Source: JACCVL01 sp963704295
GTDB taxonomy: Bacteria > Actinomycetota > Actinomycetes > Propionibacteriales > Nocardioidaceae
Assembly (NCBI GenBank): GCA_963704295.1
Contig: OY969884.1
Location: forward strand, 1,116,001 to 1,180,000
DNA: 64,000 bases
Direction of reading: 5' to 3'
A model generated the notes under the pieces. That model searched no databases and was not told the origin of the DNA. It worked only from the letters and a program-made list of their open reading frames with translations. Shown in pieces: positions 13,377 to 22,215 of the stretch (its first letter is position 1; each line of letters opens with the position of its first letter). The translations under genes were made by a program, and so were the position numbers.

Positions 13377-14392
13377 CAGGACCGACCGCCCCGGACCGGC
13401 AGCTCCGGCAGCTCCGGCAGCTCCGGCAACCCCGGAACGGCCGGAACCGGGGGCATGTTCTGGATGTAGGTGTCGAACCACGGGCCGGTGCCGAGCGTGT
13501 TCGCGAAGACGCGGTAGAACGGCGCCATCAGGCGGATCGTGCTGTCCAGCTCGGACTGATTGCGCTCCAGCGTGTCCACCACATCCGACAGGTTGGCGAG
13601 GGCGGGCGCCAGATCGGCCCTGGTGTCGTCGATCAGGCCGGAGAGCTCGGTGGACAGCTGCCGGCTGGCGACCAGCAGGTCGTGGATCGCGGCCCGGCGC
13701 GCTGCCACGGCGCGGAACAGGACGTCACCGTCCTCGAACAGCGTCACCAGCTCGGTGTTGCGATCGGCGATGACGCCGCTGACCTGTTCGAGGTTCCGCA
13801 GCAGGCGGTTCAGCTGCGCGTCCTTCGACGCGACCACGCGGGACAGCCGGGACAGCCCGACCAGCGAGCCGCGGACCTCCTCCGGAGTCTTCTCGGCGAC
13901 ACCGGCCAGCGTGTCGAACGCCTTGGCCAGCCGTTCGGTGTCGATCCGCTCGGTGGTCGAGGACAGGTCGCTGAACGCGGACACCACGTCGTACGGGGCG
14001 TCGGTGCGCGCCACCGGGATGGTGCTGTCCGGCTCGAGCTGACCGACGCCGTCCGGCTCGAGCTGGATGAACAGCGCCCCGAGCAGGGTCTTGATCCGGA
14101 TGGACGCGGCGGTGTCCTGGCCGAAGTCGGTGCCCTTGTCCACCCGAAACGTGACGAGGACCTGGTCGCCGTCCAGGGCGATCTCTTCGACCTGCCCGAC
14201 GCGGACGCCGGCCAGCCGGACCTCGTCGCCGACCTCCAGCCCGCCGGACTCGGCGAAGGCGGCGTAGTAGACGTCACCGCCGCCGATCAGCGGTAGCGAC
14301 TCGGCGCGGAAGGCGGCGAGCATCATCGCGGCCACGACGGCGAGGCTGGCGAACCCGATCACGACGGGGTTGCGTTCCCGGAACGGCTTCAT
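13376..14392 (-). CDS. MCE family protein MceC
   Basis: A 338-aa Mce subunit with an N-terminal anchor (about residues 10-27), an MCE domain (about 40-115; GGLEVGDEVRLAGVRVGQV, then LLGALFIQLEP) and a helical region. The C-terminus is repetitive Pro/Glu/Leu (PELPELPEL). ATG 14392 was chosen because it overlaps the mceB stop by four bases and starts directly before the anchor; the frame is open further upstream but without family similarity. Part of the hexameric Mce assembly with its five neighbours. Confidence 0.85.
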   Translation of the reverse strand: MKPFRERNPVVIGFASLAVVAAMMLAAFRAESLPLIGGGDVYYAAFAESGGLEVGDEVRLAGVRVGQVEEIALDGDQVLVTFRVDKGTDFGQDTAASIRIKTLLGALFIQLEPDGVGQLEPDSTIPVARTDAPYDVVSAFSDLSSTTERIDTERLAKAFDTLAGVAEKTPEEVRGSLVGLSRLSRVVASKDAQLNRLLRNLEQVSGVIADRNTELVTLFEDGDVLFRAVAARRAAIHDLLVASRQLSTELSGLIDDTRADLAPALANLSDVVDTLERNQSELDSTIRLMAPFYRVFANTLGTGPWFDTYIQNMPPVPAVPGLPELPELPELPVRGGRS

Positions 14393-15468
14393 TCGAGGTT
14401 GCACCTCGCTGTGTTCACGGCGTAGTCGATGGGAATCGCGCCGTTCTCGCCGATCTCGACGCCCGCCTCGGCCAGCAGCTCGGCGAGCTCGGAAGGGATC
14501 TCGATGTTGCCTTGGAAGTTGCAGACGTAGAAGTTGAACCACGACCCGTAGGTCGCCGTCTTGCCCACCTTCTTCAGCTTCTGCGGGAGGATCTTCAGCG
14601 CCTCGTCCACCTCGGCCCGGTGCTCCGACAGCGTCCCGGCGAATCCACGCAGCTGCCGGATGTCCTCGGTCAGCGCGGGCCGGGCGTCCGACACCAGGTC
14701 CGCCGTCTGCACCGACAGGTCCGAGATCGACGTCAGCGAGCCGAGGATGGCGCGACGGTCGTCGTGCAGGCCGCTGACGAACTGCTGAAGCCGCAGGATC
14801 GTCGCGGACAGCTCCTGGTCCCGCTCACCGAGCGTGCTGAGGACCGCGTCCAGGTTGTCGATCACATCGCCGATCAGCCGGTCCCGGTCGGCGAGGCTGT
14901 TGGTGAGCGAGGCGGTCCGGGCGACCAGGGACTCCACCGTGCCGCCCTCGCCCTGCAGGACGCGGATGATCTCGTAGGCCAGCTGGTTCACGTCCTCGGG
15001 GGACAGCGCCTCGAACAGCGGCTTGAAGCCGTTGAAGAGCACGGTCAGGTCGAGCGCGGGGGTGGTCTGCTCGACCGGGATGGTGCCGTCCTCGGGGAGC
15101 ACCTCGCCGCCACCTGCCCCGGGGCTCAGCGCGATGTAGCGCTGGCCCACCAGGTTGCGGTAGCGGATCAGCGCCTCGGTGCTCCCGGTCAGCGCGATGT
15201 CGGAGTCGGCGTCGAAGGAGACCAGGGCGAGGTCCTCTCCGGTGACCTCGATCTCCTCCACGGACCCGACCCGGACACCGGCCACCCGGACGTCGTCGCC
15301 GACGTTGAGCCCGGTCACGTCGGTGAAGACCGCCCGGTACGACGTGGACGAGCCGAACGTCAGGTTGCCGATCGTGATTGCGAGCAGAGCGGTCGCCAGC
15401 GACGTCACGACCAGGAAGATCACCAGCTTGACCAGCGCGGCGATGGTCAGCTTGTCCAGACCCCTCAT
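14389..15468 (-). CDS. MCE family protein MceB
   Basis: A 359-aa Mce subunit. One transmembrane helix lies at about residues 13-34, followed by an MCE domain (about 42-118; TGLNVGDDVRVAGVRVGSV, LVGQRYIALSPG) and a long helical segment with many Leu, Asp and Arg. The C-terminus carries two Cys (NFYVCNFQG and TARCNLE) typical of actinobacterial MceB-like proteins. ATG 15468 overlaps the mceA stop by four bases. Assignment as B rests on operon order. Confidence 0.86.
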   Translation of the reverse strand: MRGLDKLTIAALVKLVIFLVVTSLATALLAITIGNLTFGSSTSYRAVFTDVTGLNVGDDVRVAGVRVGSVEEIEVTGEDLALVSFDADSDIALTGSTEALIRYRNLVGQRYIALSPGAGGGEVLPEDGTIPVEQTTPALDLTVLFNGFKPLFEALSPEDVNQLAYEIIRVLQGEGGTVESLVARTASLTNSLADRDRLIGDVIDNLDAVLSTLGERDQELSATILRLQQFVSGLHDDRRAILGSLTSISDLSVQTADLVSDARPALTEDIRQLRGFAGTLSEHRAEVDEALKILPQKLKKVGKTATYGSWFNFYVCNFQGNIEIPSELAELLAEAGVEIGENGAIPIDYAVNTARCNLE

Positions 15469-16793
15469 CGCAGGCTCACCTCGGTGCCCCGTGCCAGCGG
15501 TCCGAGCATCAGGGTGGTCAGGCCGGGCACCTGGTCCGGGGCCACGCCGAGCACGGGTCCCGCGACCGCGGACAGCAGGTCGCGCTCGGCGGCCGTGCCG
15601 GCGAACCCGCTGGTCGGGTCGAACACCGGGGACACCCGGTTCTTGTGATAGCCCTCGGTCCCGGTGCTCTCGACCCGCTCCGGAGGGAGCGGTGGCGCCG
15701 GCGTGCCGTACTGCGAGTACGGCGGATTCGGCAGCGTGGCACAGCTCGGGCCGATCCCCTCGGGGTCGTACCGCGGGTTGTCGGCCGTGGTGTAGCCGGT
15801 GGGCTGGTTCGGCAGCAGCTCCAGGTTGATGTGCAGCTTGTAGTCCCGGTATGCCTGGCTCATATGGGGGATCCAGTTCAGCATCCCCCGGCTCAGGCAG
15901 GGGTAGATCGGCGAGTACTCCGCGAGCGCCGCCGTCACCGGCACCGAAACCTCGCCGAGCCGCACGATGTCGTCCCCGGTCTGCTGCAGGAAGTCCCGGG
16001 TGGTGGAGGCGAAGCCGGCGACGTCCACGAACAGGTCGTGGATCTGCTGCTCCTTCGCGATCACTGTCTGCCCGGTCACCACCTGGTTGCGCAGCAGCCG
16101 GCCGAGCTCCGGCATCACCGAGGAGTACACGTCCGACACCTGACCGAGCCGGTCCAGGTCCCCCACCAGTGCCGGCACCTTCGGATTGAACTTCTCGAGG
16201 TAGCCGTTCAACCGCTCCAGGTTGTCCCCGAGCCGGTCGCCTCGACCCTCCAGCGCCGTCGCCAGCGCGTTCAGGGTCATCGACAGGTCTTCCGGCGGGA
16301 CCGTGCGGAGCAGCGGGTAGATGTCGGCCAGGACCTTCTCCACCTCGATCGGCACCGATGCCTTCTCGATCACGTCGCCGGCCTGGAGAGGGTTCTCCGG
16401 ACCGGCGCCGCCCACGGTCGCACCGGCTGGCACCTGCAGCGCGACGTACTTCTCGCCGAACAGCGTCTTCGGCACGATCAGCGCCGTGACGTCCGCGGGG
16501 ATTCCGTCGGCGAGGTCGGGGTCGAGTGCCAGCTGAACCGATGCGCCGGACCCATCCGCCGACACCGAGCGAACCTCACCGACGATCAGCCCGCGGACCT
16601 TCACATCAGCGGCGTCCGGCAGCTGGAGGCCGATCCGGGACGCCTGCATCGTGACCGGCACCGCGTCCACGAACACCTTGGTGAACACGGCGTAGGTGAA
16701 CCACCCGCCGGCGGCCAGCAGGCCGGCGAGCAGCACACCGAGCACGCGGCGTTGCAGCGTCACCATCGCCAGGGGAGTCGTCCGGTCGGCCAT
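15465..16793 (-). CDS. MCE family protein MceA
   Basis: The first Mce subunit, 442 aa. It has an N-terminal anchor (about residues 15-35), an MCE domain at about 40-120 (LPDAADVKVRGLIVGEV, then LFGEKYVALQVP), a helical tunnel-forming region, and a C-terminal Pro-rich part with PSCATLPNPPYSQYG. ATG 16793 lies 5 bases after the yrbEB stop; longer in-frame extensions overlap the permease gene and are rejected. MCE proteins form rings or tunnels that carry lipids such as sterols or fatty acids to the inner-membrane permease. Confidence 0.87.
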   Translation of the reverse strand: MADRTTPLAMVTLQRRVLGVLLAGLLAAGGWFTYAVFTKVFVDAVPVTMQASRIGLQLPDAADVKVRGLIVGEVRSVSADGSGASVQLALDPDLADGIPADVTALIVPKTLFGEKYVALQVPAGATVGGAGPENPLQAGDVIEKASVPIEVEKVLADIYPLLRTVPPEDLSMTLNALATALEGRGDRLGDNLERLNGYLEKFNPKVPALVGDLDRLGQVSDVYSSVMPELGRLLRNQVVTGQTVIAKEQQIHDLFVDVAGFASTTRDFLQQTGDDIVRLGEVSVPVTAALAEYSPIYPCLSRGMLNWIPHMSQAYRDYKLHINLELLPNQPTGYTTADNPRYDPEGIGPSCATLPNPPYSQYGTPAPPLPPERVESTGTEGYHKNRVSPVFDPTSGFAGTAAERDLLSAVAGPVLGVAPDQVPGLTTLMLGPLARGTEVSLR

Positions 16794-16798
16794 CAGCG

Positions 16799-17641
16799 CT
16801 ACCCCGCCAACCGCACAGTGGTGGTGGCACCCCAGATCGCCATCGACAGGAACAGGTCGATGACGTTGATCGCCACGATGGAGGTGCGGACCGCCTTGCC
16901 CACAGCCACGCCTACCCCGGCGGGCCCGCCGGAGGCGTAGTACCCGTGGTAGCAGTGGATCATGATCACGACGACGGCGAAGATCAGCACCTTGCCGAAC
17001 GACCACAGCACGTCGCCGGGCGGCAGGAACAGGTTGAAGTAGTGGTCGTAGGTCCCCGAGCTCTGCCCGAAGAAGGTCGTGACGGTGAGCCGGGTGGCGA
17101 AGTACGAGGACAGCAGCCCGACGACGTACAGCGGGATGATCGCGACCAGGCCGGCGATGATCCGGGTGGTGACGAGGAACGGCAGCGACGGGATCGCCAT
17201 CACCTCGAGGGCGTCGACCTCCTCGCTGATCCGCATCGCACCGAGCTGCGCGGTGAAACCGCAGCCGACCGTCGCCGCGAGCGCGATCCCCGCCACCAGC
17301 GGCGAGATCTCCCGGGTGTTGAAGTAGGCGGACACGAACCCCGAGAACGCCGCGGTGCCGATCTGGTTCAGCGCCGCGTATCCCTGGAGCCCGACCTCTG
17401 TCCCGGTGAAGAACGCCAGCGCGGTGATGACACCGACGGTCCCCCCGATCACGGCGAGCGCCCCGGATCCCAGGGTGACCTCGGCCAGCAGCCGGAGGAT
17501 CTCCTTGCGGTAACGCCGTAAGGTCCGCGGCGTCCAGGCGATCGCCTTGACGTAGAACTCCAGCTCGTGTCCCAGCTGGTCGAGCATCGAGAGGGGTCGC
17601 TGGTAGACAGCGCGCAGCCCGGTAGCGGTCGCCATCGTCAA
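16799..17641 (-). CDS. YrbE/MlaE-family permease B of the Mce system
   Basis: A 280-aa inner-membrane permease of the MlaE family with about five or six hydrophobic segments. Conserved patches include the segment with MRISEEVDALEVMAI (residues about 132-146), which in this family resembles the coupling loop that contacts the ATPase, and the C-terminal GGPAGVGVAVGKAVR. ATG 17641 overlaps the yrbEA stop by four bases. Works as a pair with yrbEA beneath the Mce proteins. Confidence 0.9.
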   Translation of the reverse strand: MTMATATGLRAVYQRPLSMLDQLGHELEFYVKAIAWTPRTLRRYRKEILRLLAEVTLGSGALAVIGGTVGVITALAFFTGTEVGLQGYAALNQIGTAAFSGFVSAYFNTREISPLVAGIALAATVGCGFTAQLGAMRISEEVDALEVMAIPSLPFLVTTRIIAGLVAIIPLYVVGLLSSYFATRLTVTTFFGQSSGTYDHYFNLFLPPGDVLWSFGKVLIFAVVVIMIHCYHGYYASGGPAGVGVAVGKAVRTSIVAINVIDLFLSMAIWGATTTVRLAG

Positions 17642-18414
17642 CCCCCCTTCGGAGGCACGAGCTGGAAGTAGATCGCGCTCATGACGAAGTTGACGATGAA
17701 CAACAGCAGGAACGTGATGACCACCGACTCGTTGACGGCATCACCGACCCCCTTGGGGCCGCCGGCGGCGTTCATGCCCTTGTAGGACGCCACGACCGCG
17801 GCGATCGCCCCGAAGACGACCGCCTTGAGCATCCCCTGCCACAGGTCTGGTAGCTGCGCGAGCGCGGTGAACGAGGCCAGATAGGCCCCCGGTGTGCCGT
17901 CCTGCAGCACCACGTTGAAGACGTATCCCCCCATCACCCCCACGACGCTGGTCAGGCCGTTCAGGAACACCGCCACGAGCATCGCCGCCAGGACCCGCGG
18001 GACCACCAGGCGCTGGATGGGGTCGATCCCCAGCACCATCATCGCGTCGAGCTCCTCGCGGATCTTGCGCGCGCCGAGGTCGGCGGCGATGGCGGAGCCA
18101 CCGGCGCCGGCGATCAGCAGTGCGGTCGCGATCGGGCCCGCCTCGCGCACCACGGCCAGCACCGCCGCCGACCCGGTGAAGGACTGGGCACCGAACTGCT
18201 TGATCAGCCCGCCGACCTGCAGCGCGATGACCGCGCCGAACGGGATCGCCACAAGTGCCGTCGGGATGATGGTCACCGACGCGATGAACCAGGCCTGCTG
18301 GATGAACTCCCTGAACTGGAACGGGCGCCGGAACAGCCCGCGGAACACGTCGAGCGCGAACGCGAACAGCTTGCCCGCCGTGGCCACCGGGCGGGTGAGC
18401 GTGGCAGCGCTCAC
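17638..18414 (-). CDS. YrbE/MlaE-family permease A of the Mce system
   Basis: A 258-aa MlaE-family permease. GTG 18414 overlaps the ATPase stop by four bases (GTGA) and is preferred over an upstream in-frame start that lies inside the ATPase gene. The coupling segment IREELDAMMVLGIDP (about residues 108-122) and C-terminal GGPKGVGDAVNESVV are typical. Hydrophobic helices fill most of the protein. Predicted to form the heterodimeric transport core with yrbEB. Confidence 0.9.
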   Translation of the reverse strand: MSAATLTRPVATAGKLFAFALDVFRGLFRRPFQFREFIQQAWFIASVTIIPTALVAIPFGAVIALQVGGLIKQFGAQSFTGSAAVLAVVREAGPIATALLIAGAGGSAIAADLGARKIREELDAMMVLGIDPIQRLVVPRVLAAMLVAVFLNGLTSVVGVMGGYVFNVVLQDGTPGAYLASFTALAQLPDLWQGMLKAVVFGAIAAVVASYKGMNAAGGPKGVGDAVNESVVITFLLLFIVNFVMSAIYFQLVPPKGG

Positions 18415-19388
18415 CCGACCGGCTCCCGTGCGGTCGTCGCCCCGGGGGTCATGGACAGGTCGGCCTCGAACGAGCCGGGCGGCGGGGTGATGCCGTTCTC
18501 CCGGCACCACTGGCCGGGTTCACGCTGGGTCGGGCGCATCGAACCGTCGGAGCAGGGCAGCTGCACGGGGATCGGCGGCAGCGGCGGCAGCTCCTGGTCA
18601 CCCTCGGCCGCGAGCTCGTCGGCGTCCTTCTCCTCGCTCATCCCGATCGGGCCGACCCGCTGGGCGTTCAGGAACTGCCGGACCACGGGCTCCTCGCTGG
18701 ACAGCAGCATCTCCCGGGGGCCGAACATCGCCAGGTGCTGGTGGAACAGCAGCCCGATGTTGTCCGGCACGGTGCGCGCGGTGTTGATGTCGTGAGTGAC
18801 GATCAGGAAGGTCGCCTCGATCTGCGCGTTCAGGTCCACGATGAGCTGGTTCAGGTACGCGGTGCGCACCGGGTCGAGCCCCGAGTCGGGCTCGTCGAAG
18901 AGCACGATCTCGGGGTCGAGCACGAGGGCCCGGGCGAGCCCGGCGCGCTTGCGCATCCCCCCGGAGATCTCCCCGGGCAGCTTGGCCTCGGCGCCGACCA
19001 GCCCGACCATCTCCATCTTCTCCATGACCACGTCACGGATCTCCGACTCGGACTTGCGGGTGTGCTCGCGCAGGGGGAAGGCGACGTTGTCGTAGAGCGT
19101 CATCGACCCGAACATCGCACCGTCCTGGAACAGCACGCCGAAGAGCTTGCGCACCTCGTAGAGGTCACGCTCGCTGCAGGTGGCGATGTCGGTGCCCTGG
19201 ATGTGCACGTGCCCGCGGTCCGGCTTCAGCAGCCCGATCAGGGTCTTGAGGAACACCGACTTCCCGGTCCCGGAGGGCCCCAGCATCACCGATATCTCGC
19301 CTCTGGGGAGGGTCAGGCTGACGTCGCCCCAGATCAGCTGCTTGCCGAAGCTCTTGGTGAGCTCCTCGACCCGGATCTCGACTCCCAC
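18411..19388 (-). CDS. Mce transporter ATP-binding protein (MceG/Mkl-like)
   Basis: ABC ATPase that powers Mce lipid import. Walker A GPSGTGKS is at residues 37-44, the signature ISGGMRKRAGLARAL around 140-155, Walker B IVLFDEPDSGLDP follows, and the H-loop is VTHD. The signature is ISGGM rather than LSGGQ, as usual in MlaF/MceG proteins. After about residue 245 the C-terminal tail is acidic and then Pro-rich, ending with CSDGSMRPTQREPGQWC; such tails occur in actinobacterial MceG. First gene of the operon. In Mycobacterium tuberculosis the related mkl also lies between rplL and rpoB. Confidence 0.92.
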   Translation of the reverse strand: MGVEIRVEELTKSFGKQLIWGDVSLTLPRGEISVMLGPSGTGKSVFLKTLIGLLKPDRGHVHIQGTDIATCSERDLYEVRKLFGVLFQDGAMFGSMTLYDNVAFPLREHTRKSESEIRDVVMEKMEMVGLVGAEAKLPGEISGGMRKRAGLARALVLDPEIVLFDEPDSGLDPVRTAYLNQLIVDLNAQIEATFLIVTHDINTARTVPDNIGLLFHQHLAMFGPREMLLSSEEPVVRQFLNAQRVGPIGMSEEKDADELAAEGDQELPPLPPIPVQLPCSDGSMRPTQREPGQWCRENGITPPPGSFEADLSMTPGATTAREPVG

Positions 19389-19504
19389 GCCCTGCCCTCC
19401 TCCGTCGTCTCAGCCGCTCCCCCGAGCCGGTCGATGCGCCGGACGCCCGCCTCGCGGCCCGACTCCTGCACAACGACCGGGACCCGGCGCGGTTACGCCC
19501 CAGT

Positions 19505-19533
19505 AGTGCCCGGACCAGGGCGGTCCGGGCACT
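19505..19533 (-). terminator. Strong hairpin between rplL and the Mce operon
   Basis: AGTGCCCGGACC and GGTCCGGGCACT form a perfect 12-bp stem around a 5-base loop. It lies about 115 bases upstream of the mceG start and 130 bases after the rplL stop. It probably acts as a second terminator behind rplL. It has no T-run. Confidence 0.6.
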
Positions 19534-19607
19534 CAGCGGGTGCGAGCGACGGCGGAGTGTGGCACGAGGACCCCCGCCGATGTCCAGGCCGGAGCGGCCG
19601 GACGCGA

Positions 19608-19644
19608 CGAGGGCGGCCACCCCGGTTCGGGATGGCCGCCCTCG
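19608..19644 (-). terminator. Terminator hairpin downstream of rplL
   Basis: An exact 12-bp stem (CGAGGGCGGCCA with its complement TGGCCGCCCTCG) with a 13-base loop starts 22 bases after the rplL stop. Together with the hairpin at 19505-19533 it forms a tandem barrier between the ribosomal operon and the Mce operon. Confidence 0.7.
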
Positions 19645-19665
19645 GCGTGCCGCGACGTCAGTCGG

Positions 19666-20058
19666 TCACTTGACGGAGACGCTGGCACCGGCGGCCTCGA
19701 GGGCCTCCTTGGCCTTGTCGGCGGCTTCCTTGGTGACCTTCTCCAGCACAGCCTTGGGCGCGGCCTCGACGAGCTCCTTGGCCTCCTTGAGGCCGAGGCT
19801 GGTGAGTCCACGGACCTCCTTGATGACCTGGATCTTCTTCTCGCCGGCACCCTCGAGGACGACGTCGAACTCGTCCTGCTCCTCCTCGGCCGCGGCCTCA
19901 CCCGCGGCGCCGCCGGCGCCCGGTGCGGCGGCGACGGCGACCGGTGCGGCCGCGGTCACGCCGAAGGTGTCCTCGAACTCCTTCACGAACTCGCTGAGCT
20001 CGAGCAGCGTCATCTCCTTGAACGCGTCGAGCAGGTCTGACGTGGCGATCTTCGCCAT
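19666..20058 (-). CDS. rplL: 50S ribosomal protein L7/L12
   Basis: Stalk protein of the large subunit that recruits translation GTPases. The 130 aa show the N-terminal dimerisation helix (LLDAFKEMTLLELSEFVKEF), an Ala/Gly/Pro hinge (about 38-58) and the C-terminal domain starting EEQDEFDVVL with the factor-binding helix segment GLKEAKELVE. Starts at ATG 20058, 35 bases after rplJ, from which it is co-transcribed. Length and motifs are normal. Confidence 0.97.
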   Translation of the reverse strand: MAKIATSDLLDAFKEMTLLELSEFVKEFEDTFGVTAAAPVAVAAAPGAGGAAGEAAAEEEQDEFDVVLEGAGEKKIQVIKEVRGLTSLGLKEAKELVEAAPKAVLEKVTKEAADKAKEALEAAGASVSVK

Positions 20059-20093
20059 GATGGCGGTCCTTCCTTTCGGGCCGGTGTCTCGGG

Positions 20094-20627
20094 TCAGCTG
20101 TCGGCCGGAGCCTCGGCCGCGGTCTTGCTCTGCAGGGCACCCATGACGCGAGCCATCTGCGCCAGCGGTGCGTTGAACAGGGATGCGGCGTTCTGGAGCG
20201 AGGCCTGCATCGCGCCGGCCATCTTGGCCAGCAGGACCTCGCGGGACTCCAGGTCAGCCATCTTGGTGATCTCGGCGGGACTGATCGGCCGGCCGTCGAG
20301 CACGCCGCCCTTGATGACGAGAGGCTGGTTGGCCTTCGCGAAGTCACGCAGGCCCTTCACCGCCTCGACCGGGTCGCCGGTGATGAACGCGATCGCCGAG
20401 GGGCCGGACAGCAGCTCCTCGAACCCGTCGACCCCGGCGTCGCGCGCCGCGAGCTTGGTCAACGTGTTCTTGACCACCGCGTACGAGGCGTTGTCACCGA
20501 GGGCACGCCGCAGCTCCTGGAGCTGCGGCACGCTGAGCCCGCGGTACTCGGTCAGCACAGCACCCGACGACGCGGAGAACTGCTTGCTCAGCTCGGCGAC
20601 GGCTGCCGCCTTGTCCGGGCGCGCCAT
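20094..20627 (-). CDS. rplJ: 50S ribosomal protein L10
   Basis: Stalk base protein that anchors L7/L12 dimers. The 177 aa begin ARPDKAAAVAEL and include TEYRGLSVPQLQELRR (about residues 24-39) and VVKNTLTKLA, both diagnostic; the C-terminal helix binds L12. ATG 20627 follows a GGAATGGAG ribosome-binding region. A longer in-frame extension upstream lies in the leader and is not coding. Expression is probably autoregulated through the leader. Confidence 0.96.
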   Translation of the reverse strand: MARPDKAAAVAELSKQFSASSGAVLTEYRGLSVPQLQELRRALGDNASYAVVKNTLTKLAARDAGVDGFEELLSGPSAIAFITGDPVEAVKGLRDFAKANQPLVIKGGVLDGRPISPAEITKMADLESREVLLAKMAGAMQASLQNAASLFNAPLAQMARVMGALQSKTAAEAPADS

Positions 20628-20649
20628 GGGCACTCCATTCCTCGGGGGA

Positions 20650-20855
20650 CCGCGCGGATGCACGGCTGGGTCGCGATGACCGGTCGGTGCGGACAGGCTG
20701 CCCACGAGATCCCGGGACGACGAACGCCCCGGCGCAGGAGGCACGGGGCGTGGTCACAGCGGACTGCGACTGGCTCGTTCCACCTGCGCGGGTCGCCCGC
20801 TGACGCGGGACTTTCGGCCGGGCACCCGGAGGGCCCGGCAACGGCGGTCTTCGGC
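20650..20855 (-). promoter_or_regulatory. Candidate L10 (rplJ) autoregulatory leader
   Basis: About 230 bases separate the likely transcription start from rplJ, too long for a simple leader. The minus-strand RNA contains a hairpin with 8-bp arms at 20724-20731 and 20744-20751 and other GC-rich pairings. In many bacteria L10-L12 binds its own mRNA leader to repress rplJL, and long structured leaders are the rule. I infer that role from position and structure; the consensus L10 kink-turn was not verified. Confidence 0.45.
20817..20839 (-). terminator. Hairpin after the rplKA operon
   Basis: GCCGGGC and GCCCGGC pair over 7 bp around a 9-base loop. Two more perfect palindromes are nearby: GCTCGGCCGAGC at 20854-20865 and CCGCGACGTCGCGG at 20874-20887. 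One of these could end the rplK-rplA transcript; alternatively they belong to the rplJ leader, because the predicted promoter overlaps them. Confidence 0.3.
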
Positions 20856-20862
20856 TCGGCCG

Positions 20863-20891
20863 AGCGTAGGCACCCGCGACGTCGCGGCCAA
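20863..20891 (-). promoter_or_regulatory. Putative rplJ-rplL promoter
   Basis: TTGGCC (20891-20886) and TACGCT (20868-20863) on the minus strand are 17 bases apart, fitting an actinobacterial TTGNNN/TANNNT promoter. It begins 13 bases after the rplA stop and would give a leader of about 230 bases. A moderate match only. Confidence 0.4.
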
Positions 20892-20903
20892 ATCGGGGAC
20901 GGG

Positions 20904-21622
20904 TCAGCTGGTCTCGTCCGCCGCCGCCGAACGTCCCTGGTCCGACTCGGGGTCGAACCGGGATGCCGGGGCCATCGCCGTGGACATCGTGATCCGGCGC
21001 AGGTACCGGCCCTTCGAGCTGGCCGGCTTGAGCCGCAGCACCTCCTCCAGCGCGGCGGCGTAGTTCTCCGCCAGCTGCTCCTCGGTGAACGAGCACTTGC
21101 CGATGATGAAGTGCAGGTTGGCGTGCCGGTCCACCCGGAACTCGATCTTGCCGCCCTTGATGTCACCCACCGCCTTCGCGACGTCGGGGGTCACCGTGCC
21201 GGTCTTGGGGTTGGGCATCAGCCCGCGGGGGCCCAGCACCCGGCCCAGCCGGCCGACCTTGCCCATCATGTCCGGCGTGGCCACCACGGCGTCGAAGTCC
21301 AGCCGCCACCGGCGACCTTCTCCACCAGGTCGTCGGCACCGACATGGTCGGCACCGGCCTCACGGGCGGCCTCCGCCTTGTCCGCGGTGGCGAACACGAG
21401 CACCCGCGCCGTCTTGCCCGTGCCGTGCGGCAGGTTGACCGTGCCGCGAACCATCTGGTCCGCCTTGCGGGGGTCGACGCCGAGCCGCATGGCGACGTCG
21501 ACGGTGGAGTCGAACGACGTGGTTGCGGACTGCTTGGCCAGGCTGACCGCCCGGTGCGGCGAGTAGATCGCATCCTTGTCGATCCGGCTCGCGGCCTCGG
21601 TGTACTTCTTGCTGTGCTGCAT
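20904..21622 (-). CDS. rplA: 50S ribosomal protein L1 (one apparent frameshift)
   Basis: L1 stalk protein of the large subunit and translational repressor of its own operon. ATG 21622 starts QHSKKYTEAA. The conserved MVRGTVNLPHGTGKTARVLV lies before the break, and GRLGRVLGPRGLMPNPKTG and the IEFRVDRHANLHFIIGK block after it. At about 21297-21303 one base seems to be missing: reading GGTGGCTGGCTGGAC instead of GGTGGCGGCTGGAC restores the expected AGGWLDFDAVVATPD. The restored length is 239 aa, which is standard. The short acidic C-terminus (ESDQGRSAAADETS) is lineage-specific. Very likely functional in the cell. Confidence 0.93.
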
Positions 21623-21720
21623 GTCTGGTTCCTTCCCAGAGTGTGGTCTGCGGGCGCCAGCGGGCCCTGCCACGGTGTGCGCCCGGACGCAGTCGTCGGG
21701 GCGGGAGCCGAGCCGGAGGC

Positions 21721-22151
21721 TCAGCCGTCGATGGTGACCCCCATCGAGCGCGCCGTCCCCTCGACGATCTTCATGCGTCGTCGACGTCGTTGGCGTTCAG
21801 GTCCGGCAGCTTGGTGGTGGCGATCTCACGCACCTGGTCGCGGCTCAGCCGGCCGACCTTGTCCTTCTGCGGCACCGCCGAGCCCTTGGCCAGGCCGGCC
21901 GCCTTCTTGATCAGCTCCGCCGCCGGCGGCGTCTTCGTGACGAAGGTGATCGACCGGTCCTCGAAGATCGTGATCTCGACCGGGATGACATTGCCGCGCA
22001 TCGCTTCGGTGGCGGCGTTGTAGGCCTTGCAGAACTCCATGATGTTGACGCCGTGCGGGCCCAGCGCGGTGCCGACCGGCGGGGCCGGGGTGGCCTGACC
22101 GGCCTGGAGCTGCACCTTGACGAGTGCGGCGACCTTCTTCTTCGGGGGCAT
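21721..22151 (-). CDS. rplK: 50S ribosomal protein L11 (one apparent frameshift)
   Basis: L11 forms the GTPase-associated centre with 23S rRNA and is the site of thiostrepton and stringent-factor action. ATG 22151 opens PPKKKVAALVKVQLQAG; the N-terminal TPAPPVGTALGPHGVNI and central KTPPAAELIKKAAGL are canonical. At about 21774 one base appears lost after DLNANDVDDA; restoring it gives MKIVEGTARSMGVTIDG and a normal 143-aa protein ending at 21721. As read literally it would end 16 residues early, removing part of the RNA-binding domain. Confidence 0.93.
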
Positions 22152-22215
22152 GTCCTGTCCTTTGATGGTGCGTGCGGTCGTGCCCGAGCTGCTCGGGCGC
22201 GAGGATGGCGGGCTG

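Noticed and set aside
20874..20887. CCGCGACGTCGCGG palindrome as a regulator site
   Set aside because: Perfect short GC palindromes are common at this base composition; position fits a terminator or promoter spacer equally well.
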